The notes beneath the pieces are model-generated. The model saw only the letters and a list, made by a program, of their open reading frames with translations. It was not told the origin of the DNA and did not search any database. The translations under genes and the position numbers were made by a program. This document shows, in pieces, positions 10,398 through 21,958 of a stretch of 64,000 bases of DNA. Positions within the stretch are counted from its first letter, which is position 1, and each line of letters begins with the position of its first letter. The DNA comes from Furcasterigmium furcatum. Lineage: Eukaryota; Ascomycota; Sordariomycetes; Glomerellales; Plectosphaerellaceae. Where the stretch lies: the NCBI GenBank assembly GCA_001599815.1, contig BCIA01000005.1, positions 1,343,088-1,407,087 of the forward strand, written 5' to 3'.

Positions 10398-11277
10398 TTT
10401 GCTGCCCGTGCTCCTGGAAGGTGGACGGGGTGGTTTGCGAGGGAGCTGAGATGTGAAGCCGGGACCGTGAACTGCGCCCTTGGTAGGTATTTCAAGCTGA
10501 CAAGAGTGGAACCAGTGTATCGGGATTCAGAACACATATCCTTCACTTCTGATAGGGGCGGTTGTATGCCTGGGGATAGAGCATGATTTGGTTCGTTATA
10601 TGCCCCCGAGGCCAACTTCCCGTGTCGTTGAACCTCGGGGAAACGGGAAAACGGAAATATACACGACTCCACCACCACGCACCGTCAGGTCATGAGAGCC
10701 ACGGCCCACACCGGGATGGCCTCTGTCTACGACTTAGTCCAGTTTCGGCGGTTTCGTGTAATTTCCTGGCTGCTGGACTCTCACCAAAGGACCCTCCCGT
10801 GACCCTGAAGACCACTGCACTGAAGTTGAGACCCGACAGCGTGGTCGGGGCAGCCAAGGATTGGCTCGCATAGTTACTTGCCGCGAGTCAGTCAGTCGTA
10901 CTTCGGTTCAAGCCGCAAGCTAGTTCCCCAGGTTCCATGCACGAGCCCGATTCCTGGGGCTCCGAGTCACCCACATCCTGTCATGTGGCGATGACCTTTT
11001 CCCATGGGACGATTCATGCCTCGGGATCCCTCTACTATTGATCCGGGGACCCCGCAAGGAACGGGCTGGGTCGAGGCGACAATTCGACTTGCGCACCAAT
11101 CCGAGCAGGCTGTTTGTCTGGCTCGACATACGTCGGACCTCAGAGCCTCAGGGTATAAGTATCGCCCAGCGTTCTCCCAACTTCCCTCCAAGCATCCACC
11201 AAGACACTCTTTCAGCATCTCAGTCTTCTTCAGAAGTGCAACTATCCCTCCAGACCTGAACCGCAATCCCGAGCGCC
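10398..11277. promoter_or_regulatory. Shared divergent promoter, beta-galactosidase / sugar porter
   Basis: This 880-bp intergenic stretch lies between two divergent genes of one likely pathway. It contains the triple CGG motif at 10636-10654 and two hexamers fitting the carbon-catabolite repressor consensus SYGGRG, CTGGGG at 10570 and CCGGGG at 11043. The hexamers are short and could be chance. Confidence 0.5.
10636..10654 (+). promoter_or_regulatory. Direct repeat CGG-N5-CGG-N5-CGG (candidate Zn2Cys6 site)
   Basis: CGG triplets lie at 10636, 10644 and 10652, each spaced by five A/G-rich bases, followed by AAATATAC. The same core (CGG, GGAAA, CGG, AAATTTAC) lies at 13712-13730, upstream of the regulator gene. 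Zn2Cys6 proteins typically bind pairs of CGG triplets, so this could be the site of the cluster regulator. Confidence 0.5.
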
Positions 11278-13216
11278 ATGGAGAAGTCGGCCGTGCCTCA
11301 CGACAAGGCCGAGATGGTGGAAGTGGCAGACGGCCGCCAACAGGCCCACGAGGAGATCGAGATTGCGAAGGCATCAGGAGATGACATCCCCCTGACCTCG
11401 ACCTTTGCTGGGTGGTCGAGGACTGCCACCATTCGCAAGTTCTGGCGCCTCTTCCTCGCGGGAATGGCGCCCACCCTCGGCGGCATGTGTGTGCTCCCTC
11501 CATCTCCGAATCATCTTTCGAGATGTATCCCAGAGACTGACCTTGGTTTGCACGCAGGTATGTCGGTTACGGCAGTTCCGTCGTTGGAAGCATCGTTGCC
11601 AACCAGGGCTTTATCAACCAATTCGCTACCGTCACAGACCCGGTCACCGGAGAACGTGTTCTGGACGCCAACCACATTGGAATCTGGGGAGCCGTGTCCT
11701 TCGCCTCGCAGATTGCGATCCAACTCATTTCACCAGTCACGGCGGACCGCTGGGGTCGCAAATTCAACATGTGGGCGCTGACTGTGTTCTTCACCTTGGT
11801 AGGTAGTGTCAGGGGAAGTACCCGACTGTCAGAGCGGCTTGCTAACCAGTACTCGGCAGTCGATCATCCTCACCGTCGTCGCCAAGGATTGGATTGTCCT
11901 TACTGTATCCCGGGTCTTCCAGGGCTTCGCCTCCGGGCTGCTGGCAACTTCGATCATGATCTACATGTCCGAGGTCGCCATGCCACAATTCCGAGGCACG
12001 CTTCTGAGCAGTTTCTCATTGTTCTTCGCTCTCGGACAGCTGTTCCTCGCTATCGGACTCAAGGTACTGGAAGACACCAACCCGCTGGCTTTCCGCAACG
12101 TCTTTTATTCCGAGTTCGTCTTCCTAGGGCTTTGGGTGGTTCCCTTAATCCTCCTCCCCGAGACACCTGGTATGTTCGAACCAAACCCCAAGTCAACCCC
12201 TCCTTCTGACGCTATCCATCTAGTCTGGCTTGCGGGCAAGGGAAAGCATGAGCAGGCGAAGAAGGCCCTTCGACGACTGGTCGGCAACGTTGATGGTTAT
12301 GACCTCGAGCACGAATACAAGGTACTCTTGCAGGAGCTGGAACAATCGGCCGCTGCCGCTCAGAAAGCCAGCCAGTACAGCTGGAAAGCCCTCTTCACGA
12401 AGACCAACCTGAAGCGCGCGGTCATCGCTACTCTCCCTTATACCTTCCAGAACTTCGTCGGCGTCCCCCTTATTTTCGGCAACACGACCTACTTCTTTTC
12501 CCTGGCGAACGTCGAGGACCCTTTCCTCGGGAAACTCATCATCAATCTTATTCTCCTGGCCGGTATCATATCGGCATTCTACTGGGTTGACAAGGTCGGA
12601 AGACGTATCCTGGTCATCAGTGGCGGCGTGATCATGGGTCTCTGCACCTTGGCCATCGGTGGTTTGGCTTTCAGAAAGCCGGACAACGCATCTGGCATCT
12701 CGCTGGTCTTCCTGTGCTCCGTCTGGGCGTTTGTGTACGCAAACTCGATGGCCCCTATTGGTACGCCAGATATCCCATCACTACAGCCATTCGTGCGGCC
12801 TGCTAACTCGACGCGTCCTAGGGTGGGTGAGTCTCGTCGAGATCTCCACGCCGGAGCTCCGAGCCAAATCGACGGCGCTGGCGGCAATCATCCAGTCATG
12901 CTCTGGCGTCTTATTCGTACGTGATAATTCCTGGTCGTTCCTGCACGTCGAGCAGTTCTAACAAGATGTCAAGAGCTACACTGTCCCGTTGATGCTCTCG
13001 AACCAGGGCGCCGGGTGGGGGCAGAAGATCGGGTTCTTCTTCGCGGGCATCACCTTCTTGTTCCTCGTTCCTATCGCCTTCTTCTTCCCAGAGACCAAGG
13101 GCCGGACATACCTGGAGCTCGACGAACTCTTTGAGCGTGGCGTGCCCGCATGGCGCTTTGCCAGCACCGTCACTGCATATCAAGCCGAAGCCGAGCAGCG
13201 GAACCAGGAAGCTTGA
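11278..13216 (+). CDS. MFS sugar porter (disaccharide/hexose permease type)
   Basis: Six exons (11278-11486, 11558-11798, 11860-12169, 12224-12760, 12822-12916, 12974-13216) encode 544 aa; all phases close. Family marks of fungal sugar porters are present: DRWGRK after TM2-3, SRVFQGFASG, LLPETPVWL before the central loop, DKVGRR in the second half, and PETKGRTYLELDELFE at the C-terminus. About 12 membrane segments can be traced. The long cytosolic N-terminus and the overall pattern fit alpha-glucoside/lactose/hexose permeases; substrate is not determinable from sequence. Its position between a GH35 enzyme and a Zn2Cys6 regulator suggests import of a galactoside. The last intron uses a weak acceptor (TCAAG), the least certain junction. 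Confidence 0.9.
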
Positions 13217-13843
13217 GGCTATCTTCCGCCATTGAAGAGATCTTCACACACACGTACAGGTTGAGGTGTAGGAGGGAACAAAGTGGAGATGGTAGTCGAG
13301 GACTAGTAAGGTAGACATGGAATGCAATTAGTGTTGATGAAAATGACCCCGAGCAATATGATGTCCTGTGGCCTTTTCTTTGCACCTTGGCCCTTCGAGG
13401 TTCGCTTGTACCTAAGCCATCTGGCAGTGAGCAACCGTTTACCAGATCAGCGTCCATGAGGCAGAATGGATGTTCCTGGGCGTCAACATTACTCCCAAAC
13501 CTGTGTACATCATATACCCAGCAATAATCGGCCCAGCGGGAACTCAAACCCTTTCCCATATACCATCGTGGATGTCTTGAGCATCATCCATGTCTAACTG
13601 CCGCGAATGCTTCAGCTGAGTTGTCCCCGGATTGCGAATGTGGGGTTCGGGATATTGGTGGGATCTAGCTAACTCGATCAGTGGATAGTCTGTTCTCAGT
13701 TCTGGCGATGACGGGGAAACGGAAATTTACTTACAAGTCCGTCGCCCCCGATCTCTCCGTCCAACTCCCTCCCCTTTCTCCAGACTCCTTCCAGAGACAC
13801 TCCGCATCACTCGCAATCTCGAGACTCAGCTTCGCGGGAAATT
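13217..13843. other. Spacer and promoter of the Zn2Cys6 gene
   Basis: No gene is visible. The right part serves as the promoter of the regulator, with the CGG direct repeat at 13712 and a CT-rich leader at about 13750-13800. Confidence 0.5.
13712..13730 (+). promoter_or_regulatory. CGG-N5-CGG motif upstream of the regulator
   Basis: CGG at 13712 and 13720 are separated by GGAAA and followed by AAATTTAC. The motif is nearly identical to the one at 10636, which has an additional CGG repeat. It lies about 115-130 bp upstream of the regulator ATG, consistent with autoregulation. Confidence 0.5.
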
Positions 13844-15680
13844 ATGCGTCGCCATACTGACCGCGCCTGCGACCGCTGCCGCAGGCGGAAAATCAAATGC
13901 GATGGCCAGTCCCCAGCTTGCGGCAGATGCCAGGGCTCCGACCTGCCATGCGACTACACCCTGCCGCGGGCCAAGCGTGGCCCCAAGTTTCGTTCCGAGA
14001 CTCGGACGGCATCTCTGGCAACTGATGCCGTCGCCACCACTTCCATGTCGCCGGGAGCATCCATGACATGCTCCCTGGCGGGGTCTGATGGCTCCCCCGG
14101 GGAACGCTGGAGTCATGAGCGCCCGGGGTCGTCTCCATGGGGCGCGTCAACCTCATCGCCGTCCCGGCCGGGCAGGATGCTGCGTGCCCAGGCCACGACA
14201 TGTCACCGACGGAGCCCGGCCCAGGAGACTCATGCATCCCTGATTGCCGAAGTAGCCGAGACCGGCCTGCCATTGCCTGAAATCGCCGAACGATGTCTTG
14301 ACCTCTCGGTACAGTGGGGATTTCCCATCACCATCTCGTATGACGCTTCCGCGCTTCGACGAGGCATCGACCTTTTGATGCCTGCTTCGGCGCCCCTCTT
14401 CGCCCCATCGCCACATGCGCGAGATCAGGACGCATACGGCCGAGACCCGGCGCAGCTTGAGAATCTCCGGTGCTTCACGCTCCTGACCGCAGTTTGCGCC
14501 AAGATATGTGCCCAGGCCCCTCTGGATGTCCTTGACCGTGGCTCGGCACTTGTTCGCCCTTTCCTCACAGCCTCGCGACAGATGCTCGCGACCTTCGAGG
14601 ACCACGATGTGATGCGCCCAGACTCGCGATCTCTCGTCGTCAGAGCCGCGCAGTCAGCCACTCTACACTGTCTTGGCCAGAAGCGCCTGTCGAGATATGT
14701 ACTGGGACAGGCCTTCCGGCTCGTCGTCGATATGCGTCTGTCCGATAAGGCATCCTATGACAATCTCGATGCCAGAGAGGCACAGATGCGGAAGAACTCG
14801 TGTTGGATCCTCTATACGTCTGACAAATCTGCCTCGACACTGAATGGGACGGCTACAATGCTTCATGAAAGCCCCCCTGGCAACGAAGCCGAAAACGCCG
14901 CAGGTATCGAGGACACCGAAGGCAACGTCATGCTGCTGGGGGGTTTCAACCCCCGTTTCTACCCAGAGGCGTTCGAGAGACAGCTTCTCAAGGGCATCGC
15001 CATGGCTCGGCGCGTGTGGGTTCTCGGGAGTGACATATGCCGGGATATGAATCTCCTGTTCCACTCCACAGCCGAGCTGGGCGAGATGTCAGAGTCTTCC
15101 AGGACCGCAGACACCTTCCAAAAGAAGATCATGAACTCCTACCTGACATTCTGCAGCCTGCCGGACTACCTGCCGCCCTGGCTCGTCTGGCCAGAATCCT
15201 ACTCTGACCCAGAAGCCGATGACGCCGTCCTTGCCGTCCGACGAAGCATGCTGTGGACGCAAAAGGCAGACCTGGTGGTTACCCATTACTGTCTGCGGCT
15301 GAGCCTGACGCTCCAAGCATTTGAACAGGGTTGCCCGTCGTTGCTCGGCTTGACCAGCAACCAGGACATGCTCGATCTGAGGATTACCGAGCTCGCCCAG
15401 GACCTTTTGGCCGCGATGAAGGACCTGCCGTACACGACATTGTACATCAGCGGGGAGTCGTTGGTAAGTCATCTCGTCAACGGTGCAGCTATAACTGACC
15501 TCTGAGTGCTTCTAGGTGGAGAAGCTCCGTCGTTTCGGGGTGATACTGCTCGAGATCAGCGAACGCAGCTCTAACGGCGGCCTTGCTTCTCGTGCCCAGA
15601 GATTCCTGGCGACGCTGCTTGAGACAATCGCCAGGCTCAACTCGAAAGCATCCGATAATCCAGCCCTAGAAAATCAATGA
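13844..15680 (+). CDS. Zn2Cys6 transcription factor
   Basis: Two exons (13844-15463, 15516-15680) encode 594 aa; the 52-nt intron has GTAAGT, an AACTGAC branch and CTTCTAG. Residues 9-36 form a perfect binuclear zinc cluster, with cysteines at 9, 12, 19, 26, 29 and 36 (CDRCRRRKIKCDG, then CGRCQ), near the N-terminus as usual. A basic linker RAKRGPK follows. The middle part (about 150-450) resembles the fungal-specific regulatory domain (LENLRCFTLLTAVCAKICAQ; LHCLGQKRLSRYVLGQAFRLVVDM), as in pathway regulators. Its proximity to the sugar porter and beta-galactosidase suggests it controls them; this is inference. Confidence 0.9.
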
Positions 15681-15708
15681 GCCCCTCCCTGGTATCAAGT
15701 CACGATGA

Positions 15709-16023
15709 ATTGCCCGTTACAAAAGGAGTGGCTTCGTTGTAAAGCGCCCGCCTGACGTCGCCTTCGAACAGCCTCTGAATACCCTCAAAGTCATAGCCGG
15801 CACCCATGGCAAGCTGCAGCTGGATACGCGCGTTCTCTCCTCTCAGGAAGCCAGGACCGATGCTATTGAGGCATTAGTGGCCGTCGCCATCCACCGAAAG
15901 GTCAATGGCGCCGAGAAGGACCTGACCGAGGCCCAGAAGGAGGGATGGCTTACGGGCAAGGACGTTTCCTTTGGCCAACAACCGAAGAGTTCGAAAGCTG
16001 AAGTGGTCACTTCTCATGGCTGA
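15709..16023 (+). pseudogene. Remnant of the RHQAER family (copy 3), no start codon
   Basis: A 104-codon open frame without an initiating ATG reads LKVIAGTHGKLQLDTRVLSS, then AVAIHRKVNGAEKDLTEAQK and EGWLTGKDVSFGQQPKSSKA, ending at TGA. The EKDLTE.QK..WL.G block and the preceding AVA.HRKV match copy 2 at 6364 (AVAAYRQV). The SKFKR/RHQAER tail is degraded. It lies just after the Zn2Cys6 gene on the same strand. It is probably a truncated, decaying duplicate. Confidence 0.5.
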
Positions 16024-17565
16024 AGACTCACCGAAAGGGCCGTGAGCTCCAATTTGATCAGGTGGGCCATATTAATCCGGATCTGCGCCCACGATCCCTG
16101 ACAGTCGGCTTCTCTGTGCCGGTGTGTTCTCGGCGAGGGTCGTGTCGCTGAGTGTGCCACGCTTCGGAAAGATTGCAGCGCCTGTGGCCTGGGATGACAC
16201 TGAAGCGCCTTGTGGACAATGACCAGTGTGCCGGCCGTCGATTCAGGGGACCGTGTCTGATGGAGAGTTGCTGCTCCGGGATGCTGCTTTCCATCCCATG
16301 GCCTGTGCCGCCTGACATGCCTTGCAGCCGGCAAACGATTGGGGAATAGCATCGAGAACGGGAACGCCGGAGGCGGGATCAACGCTATACACGATGTGAA
16401 GCCAGATGCGGAAGTCCAGTGCCTCGAGGCTGGGCTTGTCAGCCGACTATGCTGCCCACCCAGAGTGTCGTTGCGATCCACATGAAAGAGGATGAAGTCA
16501 AGGCATCGAAAGCACGGCTGTCGTGCTGTGCGAATCCGCCGTCGAGGTCGGACCTTGGCTCATGAGTACCCGGATACCTCCCTTGCCGGCATGCTCGGTG
16601 AACCCGGGACAAGATCCCCTCAGCCCTGCCACCCGACTTGACACCTTCGAAGAAATGCCCTGCGCGCTCGAAGGTGATGTCGTCGTGGATGAGAATGCCC
16701 TCGAGGCTCAGGCCAGTCCATGAGCAGCAGTCGTACTCCTCCAGCTCACCGAGAACCCGAGACACCATTCGCAACCTGGAACAGCAGCTGGAATGCCAAC
16801 CCAAACACTCACCGCTCCCCCAGACCCAGACAAACATTCACATCATCCACATTCCACGCACCCCGCCAAGTCCCCGCGGTGCCTCATTCCCGGGCGGATG
16901 TCTTGTGGCCCCTCACGATGACGTTGCCCGACATCAGCTCACCTGCCCCTCACGACGGGGGCCAAGGCCGCTGCACAGCCCGCCGGAAACGCAACACGTA
17001 ACATGAGACGAGACCAGCCTCCGATAAACAGCATCCCAAACCCGCCGAGGCTCGCGAGGAAACAGCGTGAGAATCGCACTCTTGAAATAGAATGAATACC
17101 CTAAATTGTAAATTATGTACCCTTCCCGCCCCCATTCAGACAGAGGAAAAAAAAAGGACGATCCAAGACGCCGTGGGACTGTTCCTGTGGACCGCTTCGA
17201 AATGCCCGGAACCCGCCCCGTGCTGCCGCCGCCACTCCCCAACCTCCCCCCCAAGTTCTCTTTTTTCTCGAGTACTCCATGCACTGGGTATACGCGTCGA
17301 GAGGGCGCATGCTGTGTAAAATAAAATAAAAAGGATAGTCTTACAAGTGGGCAGGGTTGGTCGCTGCCGTTGTGAAGAAGGAAGGCCGCCCCGGCCGGCT
17401 CGCCGGGGTTGCTTGCAAAGGTGTACAATCGTAACACGGCGCGAGGGCCGGAGCATCGCCGGGGAGGGGATGCGGGAAGATAAGAGGCCGGGGGGCTTTC
17501 TCTTTTGCCGTTACCTGGTCCGGCCGTGTAAAAATTCGTGACTCGTCTCAGCGCGGGCGAATTAT
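16024..17565. other. No recognisable gene; 3' region of the transporter
   Basis: Open frames are short and without domain or splice support. 17,100-17,565 is probably 3' UTR and flank of the minus-strand transporter that ends at 17566. A long minus-strand frame spanning 16934-18256 is an out-of-phase read-through of that gene's exon 3 and third intron. Confidence 0.5.
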
Positions 17566-18817
17566 CTATTTGCGGGACTTGCGGTCGAGCTCGACCTTGC
17601 TGTACCACGCGGCACCGAACATGGTGAGGACCATGCCGGAGCCGTTGAAGAGGTGGACCTCGACGCCGAAGGCGACGATGCCGAGGAGGACCGTCAGGCA
17701 CTGCTTCAGGTTGCCGCAGACGGAGATGGTCAGGGCGCCGGCGACCTTGTTGGTCTGGAAGGAGGCGACGTTGAGGGCGAAGGCGAGGGCGCCGTTGCCG
17801 AGGAGGGCGATGAGGGTCCAGGGAGCGATGCCACCCTCGGCGCTGAGCTTGGCGAGGCTGCTGAACTCGCCGGCGGCGAAGCCGCATGCCAGGGACTGCA
17901 TGGCGGCGTACGGGGACATGCGGAGGAGGATCTCCATGGCGGGGAGGGCGAGGGGGCCGGTCATGATGCGGTTGGTCGCGACGGTCTGGGGGGATGTCAG
18001 CGGGTGAGCCGGGGAGCGGGCCATGGGGAGAACAAACCTTGATCGCAGCCAGGATGACACCGGCGAAGGTCAGGAGGAAGCCGATATCAGTGAAGGTGTA
18101 CTCGCCAATGGTGGTGAGGGCGGCGCCGAGCATGATGGGCACCAGCGTCAGGTACGTGACGGTGTCGTAGGTGCGGGAGTAGACGACGCGATAGATGAGA
18201 ACCGTGAAGACGGGGACGGAGGTACGGAGGACCTGGTAGAAGGGGACGGAGACCATGTTCCTGGACAGTCAGTCAGCATCGCCGGCAAGGCGCGGGAAGG
18301 CGCGGAACACATACAGAGACAGGTTGGACACGGCAATGTTAATGGTGAAGAGCATGCTGAAGGCGAGTAGGATGAGGTTCTCGCGCCTGCCGAGGCGGGA
18401 CATGGTGAAGTAGCCCATCTGGAGCAGACCCCAGCATCCGACGCTGGCGCAGGTCGCGTGAAGGGCCGTCAGGAGCCACGGGAAGGGGAACTGGAGCGAG
18501 TCAGCGCGGGATCACACGAGGGGCGGCGTTGCCGGACGCACCACTCCCAAGACCAGCTTGTTGTAGAGGGTCAGGATCAAGCTGAAGAAGAAGTATGCCG
18601 TCAACCAGCCGAACTTTACGTTGGGCGAGACGGTGTATTCGACGGGCTTTTCTTGCGAGCCGGGCTCGGTCCTGCTGTCGACGGCGCCGGCGCGGGCCTC
18701 GATATCATAGTTCCTGTCCTCGGCGTTCTTCTCGTCGCCGTTGAGGAGGCCGTCGCGCTCCTCGCTGCGGCGGGCCTCGAGCCTGATGCCCTCCTGGTCT
18801 TGCGATGAGGATGCCAT
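17566..18817 (-). CDS. SLC35/TPT-family nucleotide-sugar or phosphate-sugar transporter
   Basis: Four exons (complement 18542-18817, 18315-18490, 18038-18260, 17566-17985) encode 364 aa, with three introns of 51-54 nt and exact phases. After a hydrophilic N-terminus of about 70 residues there are about ten membrane segments. Family-typical stretches are FGWLTAYFFFSLILTLYNKL at the first membrane segment, SVPFYQVLRTSVPVFTVLIY, and VAGALTISVCGNLKQCLTVL near the C-terminus. Members sit in Golgi or ER membranes and exchange nucleotide sugars or triose phosphates. The C-terminus is basic (ELDRKSRK), compatible with early secretory pathway localisation. Substrate is unknown. Confidence 0.88.
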
Positions 18818-21800
18818 CGTGGGTATCCAAGTCGATCACTTCGGTGGCTTCCGGGTCGATAAATTAGGGTATTTCGGTCGGGGAAAGTCGGTGGCGGTAG
18901 ATGCCAAGGGGAAAAAAGAGGCGGGCGACGAAAGGTAGCGAGCGAAACGCCGGTAATGACTGCTAGCGAGGCGAAAAGGCGAAGTGAAGACGATGCAGGC
19001 CGGGTCGAGTCGAAGGGACGCTAGATCACCCGGAGGCGCAGGTGACGAGCGGGACGAACGAGGAAAAGAACAAGTCGCTCGGGGATGGACGGATACTCGG
19101 AGCACCGGTATGGGCGGGTCGAAGGAGGTGGTGAGGAGGAGGAGCGAGGCCGCGATGAAGGCGTTGCACGAAAAATTAAACGACCGTCAAGGGGACGAAG
19201 ATGGGGTGAGACGGACGGGAGAAAGGGGGGAGGAGGAAGATTAGATTGAGAGGGACCAGGTTTTGGGAGCGAGTAAGCAGGGCCGGAGTCGAACGTGGCG
19301 CGGGCGGTGCCCGGGCGGGCTGGGAAAGGGGCATACAGCAGGAGGCCGTAGCCTGTAGGGCTTGCGGGCTGCCCCTGGCCCTGGCCCGCCGGCTGCCCCT
19401 TCAGCGAGTCCAGGCGCTGGAGCAGGCTTGGCGGGCGATGATGGGGCTCCGCTCTCGGTCTTGGCAGACAATGACGTCCAGGTTTAGCCTGGCAGGAGCG
19501 TCCCGGAAAGGGAAGCCTCGAGAGAGACGGCTCCCCATTGGAGCAGCAGGATGAAATTCGAGATCCACCCTCCTAATCATCGTCTGGAAATCTTGATGCG
19601 ACCGACTGCGCGCGCCGCACCGCACCTTGCACCTCACGTTGATTGCATTTCTGGAAAGGATTCGGGTCCCTCTGGCCAGGCAGCCGTCAGTCTCGTCTGG
19701 TGACATGAAGTGTCAGGGACTTTTGGGGGTTCTGGAGAAAATGTGGACGACAGCGACGATCTCGGAGCGCTGATCATTTCCGAGGGTCGCGTGCTGGCGG
19801 AAGAGGGCTTACCTAAACCGCAGGCGGTACCTCTAGTCGCACCTAATTTTTAGTGCGACTCGATGTTCCCGTCCAGTTCGTCTTCGACAGGTCCCGCCCC
19901 GAGATGTCTTGGGACGCTCGGCAGCCGCGTAATCTTCTCTGCTCTGCTGCGACAAAACAGGACGGACCTCATCGTCACGAAACAGCCCGCCCAGTTTCTG
20001 CCCTGCCGATTCCTGCCACATCTCGACGCTGCAGTCCACAACTGACATTGTCCAAGCCCTCGGCCGCCTCCACACCTCTTGGGTGGGTGGTGGCTTGTTC
20101 TTCACGTCCGACGGCTCAGCCTTAACTGGGACGGATAAGACGGCTGAACGGGGCAAGGGCTGAAATGAACCTTAACGCTTGTCACCTCCCGACTCGAAAG
20201 TAGCGCGGGACACGAGTGGGATGCATTCGGCCCCCAATCAGCACTGGCGAGAACCGCGAGACGGCGCCCCTATTTCGCGCGCCGCTGGTTGGCTTACGCT
20301 CCCAATTTCATGCGCTGCCCGCCATAGGACCTCCGAAGGACAAATCAGAGGCGACCGCCCAGCATTTCGAAAAGCCCTTTGGTGAAATAGGGGGTGGATT
20401 AGGGGGCCGCAGCACGGACTCGGGGTGCTCGGAAGCTGACGGCCAGGCGATCCTGGGCCTCCCGATAACCTTCTTTGACGAACGGACGACGATGACATGG
20501 CGGGCGAGACATACTAGGCGACAAGCGGGAGTTCGCGCTACACTCGTCGTGGCCGTTTCCGTTGCCATCCAGGGGTGAAGGACAGAATGCATGATCACCA
20601 GGTTTGGGGCCAGTCCTCCAGCTTTATTTTTGGGAGAGCGCATGGCTGCAACTGCACGTCGAGCAGCAGGAGAATCTCAGGTCGGTTTGAGCATCTGGAC
20701 GTGCTCTGCCGGCGAGACCAGCAGCACCCCGCCGGGGGTCTCGGGGCAAACGGCCACCGGTACAACTCAGGCCGCATGTTCGAGTCCCACTGACACACGT
20801 GTCTCGTGGCAATACATATGGGCACACGATCCGGGTCTTCGCAGCTGAGGTTGAAGCTGCTTCTCACATACGCGGCGTCGCAGTGCAATAAGCAAACAAG
20901 CTTGCCGTCCGTGTGTAGCCCGCCCTCTAGCTCCCGTCTTGTGTCGCTGCTCTGGGGACTTGGGAACGAATTCGCAGTCTCGTCGTCGATATGCCGACTT
21001 GCTATCCAGGCCTCCCTCATACAGGCAAGCGGAGCTATCGAGTTGAGACCCAGTACATGGCGCCTCCTTATGTATTAGCGGCGCTGAAACCACACCAATC
21101 CGGCTGCTCCTCTCGCCAGTTCAACTGCTGCCAGCCTGCTGGCGCGGAGCCAAGGGCCACAGGAGACATCGGCGGTGTTCTCCCTTGAAGATCGGATCCC
21201 TGTGCGTATTTTGCAGTGCTCGAGCATCCTCCTGCTGTCAGCCCGGACGGCAGACGGCTGCCCCTGAAAGAAGCGGCCATTCACGGCCAGACGTAGGCGA
21301 ATGGGCACGAATCCAGGCCCGCGGGATTGGCAGTCCCTCGCGGCATTGTGCCTGGGCAAGCCTGGGCAAACCTGGGATGTCTCCGTGTCCTAGATGTGAC
21401 TGGGCGATCAGGTCACCGCCAGGACTTTTGATCGGAGCAGCCACGGCAATTGGCCTTAGCCCCTGACCCCGGGTTTCGTGCCTCCTTTCCTTCTTCCTCC
21501 TTTTTTTTCTTGGCCAGGTCTCCCTTTTCCCCCATTGCGCGTCCCCAGGATTCGTGTAGCAGTCTGTGTTGTCTTCCCTTCTTTTCATGCTTTCGTCGTC
21601 CTCGACTTTCGAAGGACGCAGACGTTCATTACCAGTGCGACGAGACGAGCGTTGCCATTCTGACTTCGACTTCACCCCGCTGCGACGATTCGAGACACGG
21701 CCCGGATTCACCACGGGCGGCAGCATTACAACACCTCACCTTCAACGACAACTCGGCCACCCAGCCCCTCGTCACTCCTTGTCGAGCTTCTCGCTCCAGT

Positions 21801-21958
21801 CACTCCTTGAACCATACTAACATTTCGCCGCGGCGGCGACTCGAAACACACGATACGGTCTTCTCAGAAGACAGCGCCTCGTCAGGCACTCCAACCGCTT
21901 ACCAGCACGCAAATAACACCATCAACCGACCCGACGGAGCGGTTCTTACAAAGCAGAG
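18818..21958. other. 3.1-kb divergent intergenic region
   Basis: No gene could be supported between the divergent transporter and glycosyltransferase genes. A stem-loop at 19835-19860 is the only clear structure. 21,560-21,958 is CT- and CA-rich and probably contains the promoter and leader of the glycosyltransferase gene. Confidence 0.45.
19835..19860. other. Stem-loop
   Basis: AGTCGCAC at 19835-19842 pairs with GTGCGACT at 19853-19860. Adding TAA/TTA with a bulged C extends the stem to 11 bp around a small T-rich loop. It is followed by neither a T run nor a gene end. Confidence 0.5.

Noticed and set aside
16934..18256. 440-codon minus-strand frame
   Set aside because: It follows the transporter's exon 3, reads through its third intron and then runs out of phase; the spliced model restores the family pattern.
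20770..20800. TTCGAGTCCC resembling a tRNA B box
   Set aside because: No matching T stem, anticodon arm or acceptor stem can be built around it.
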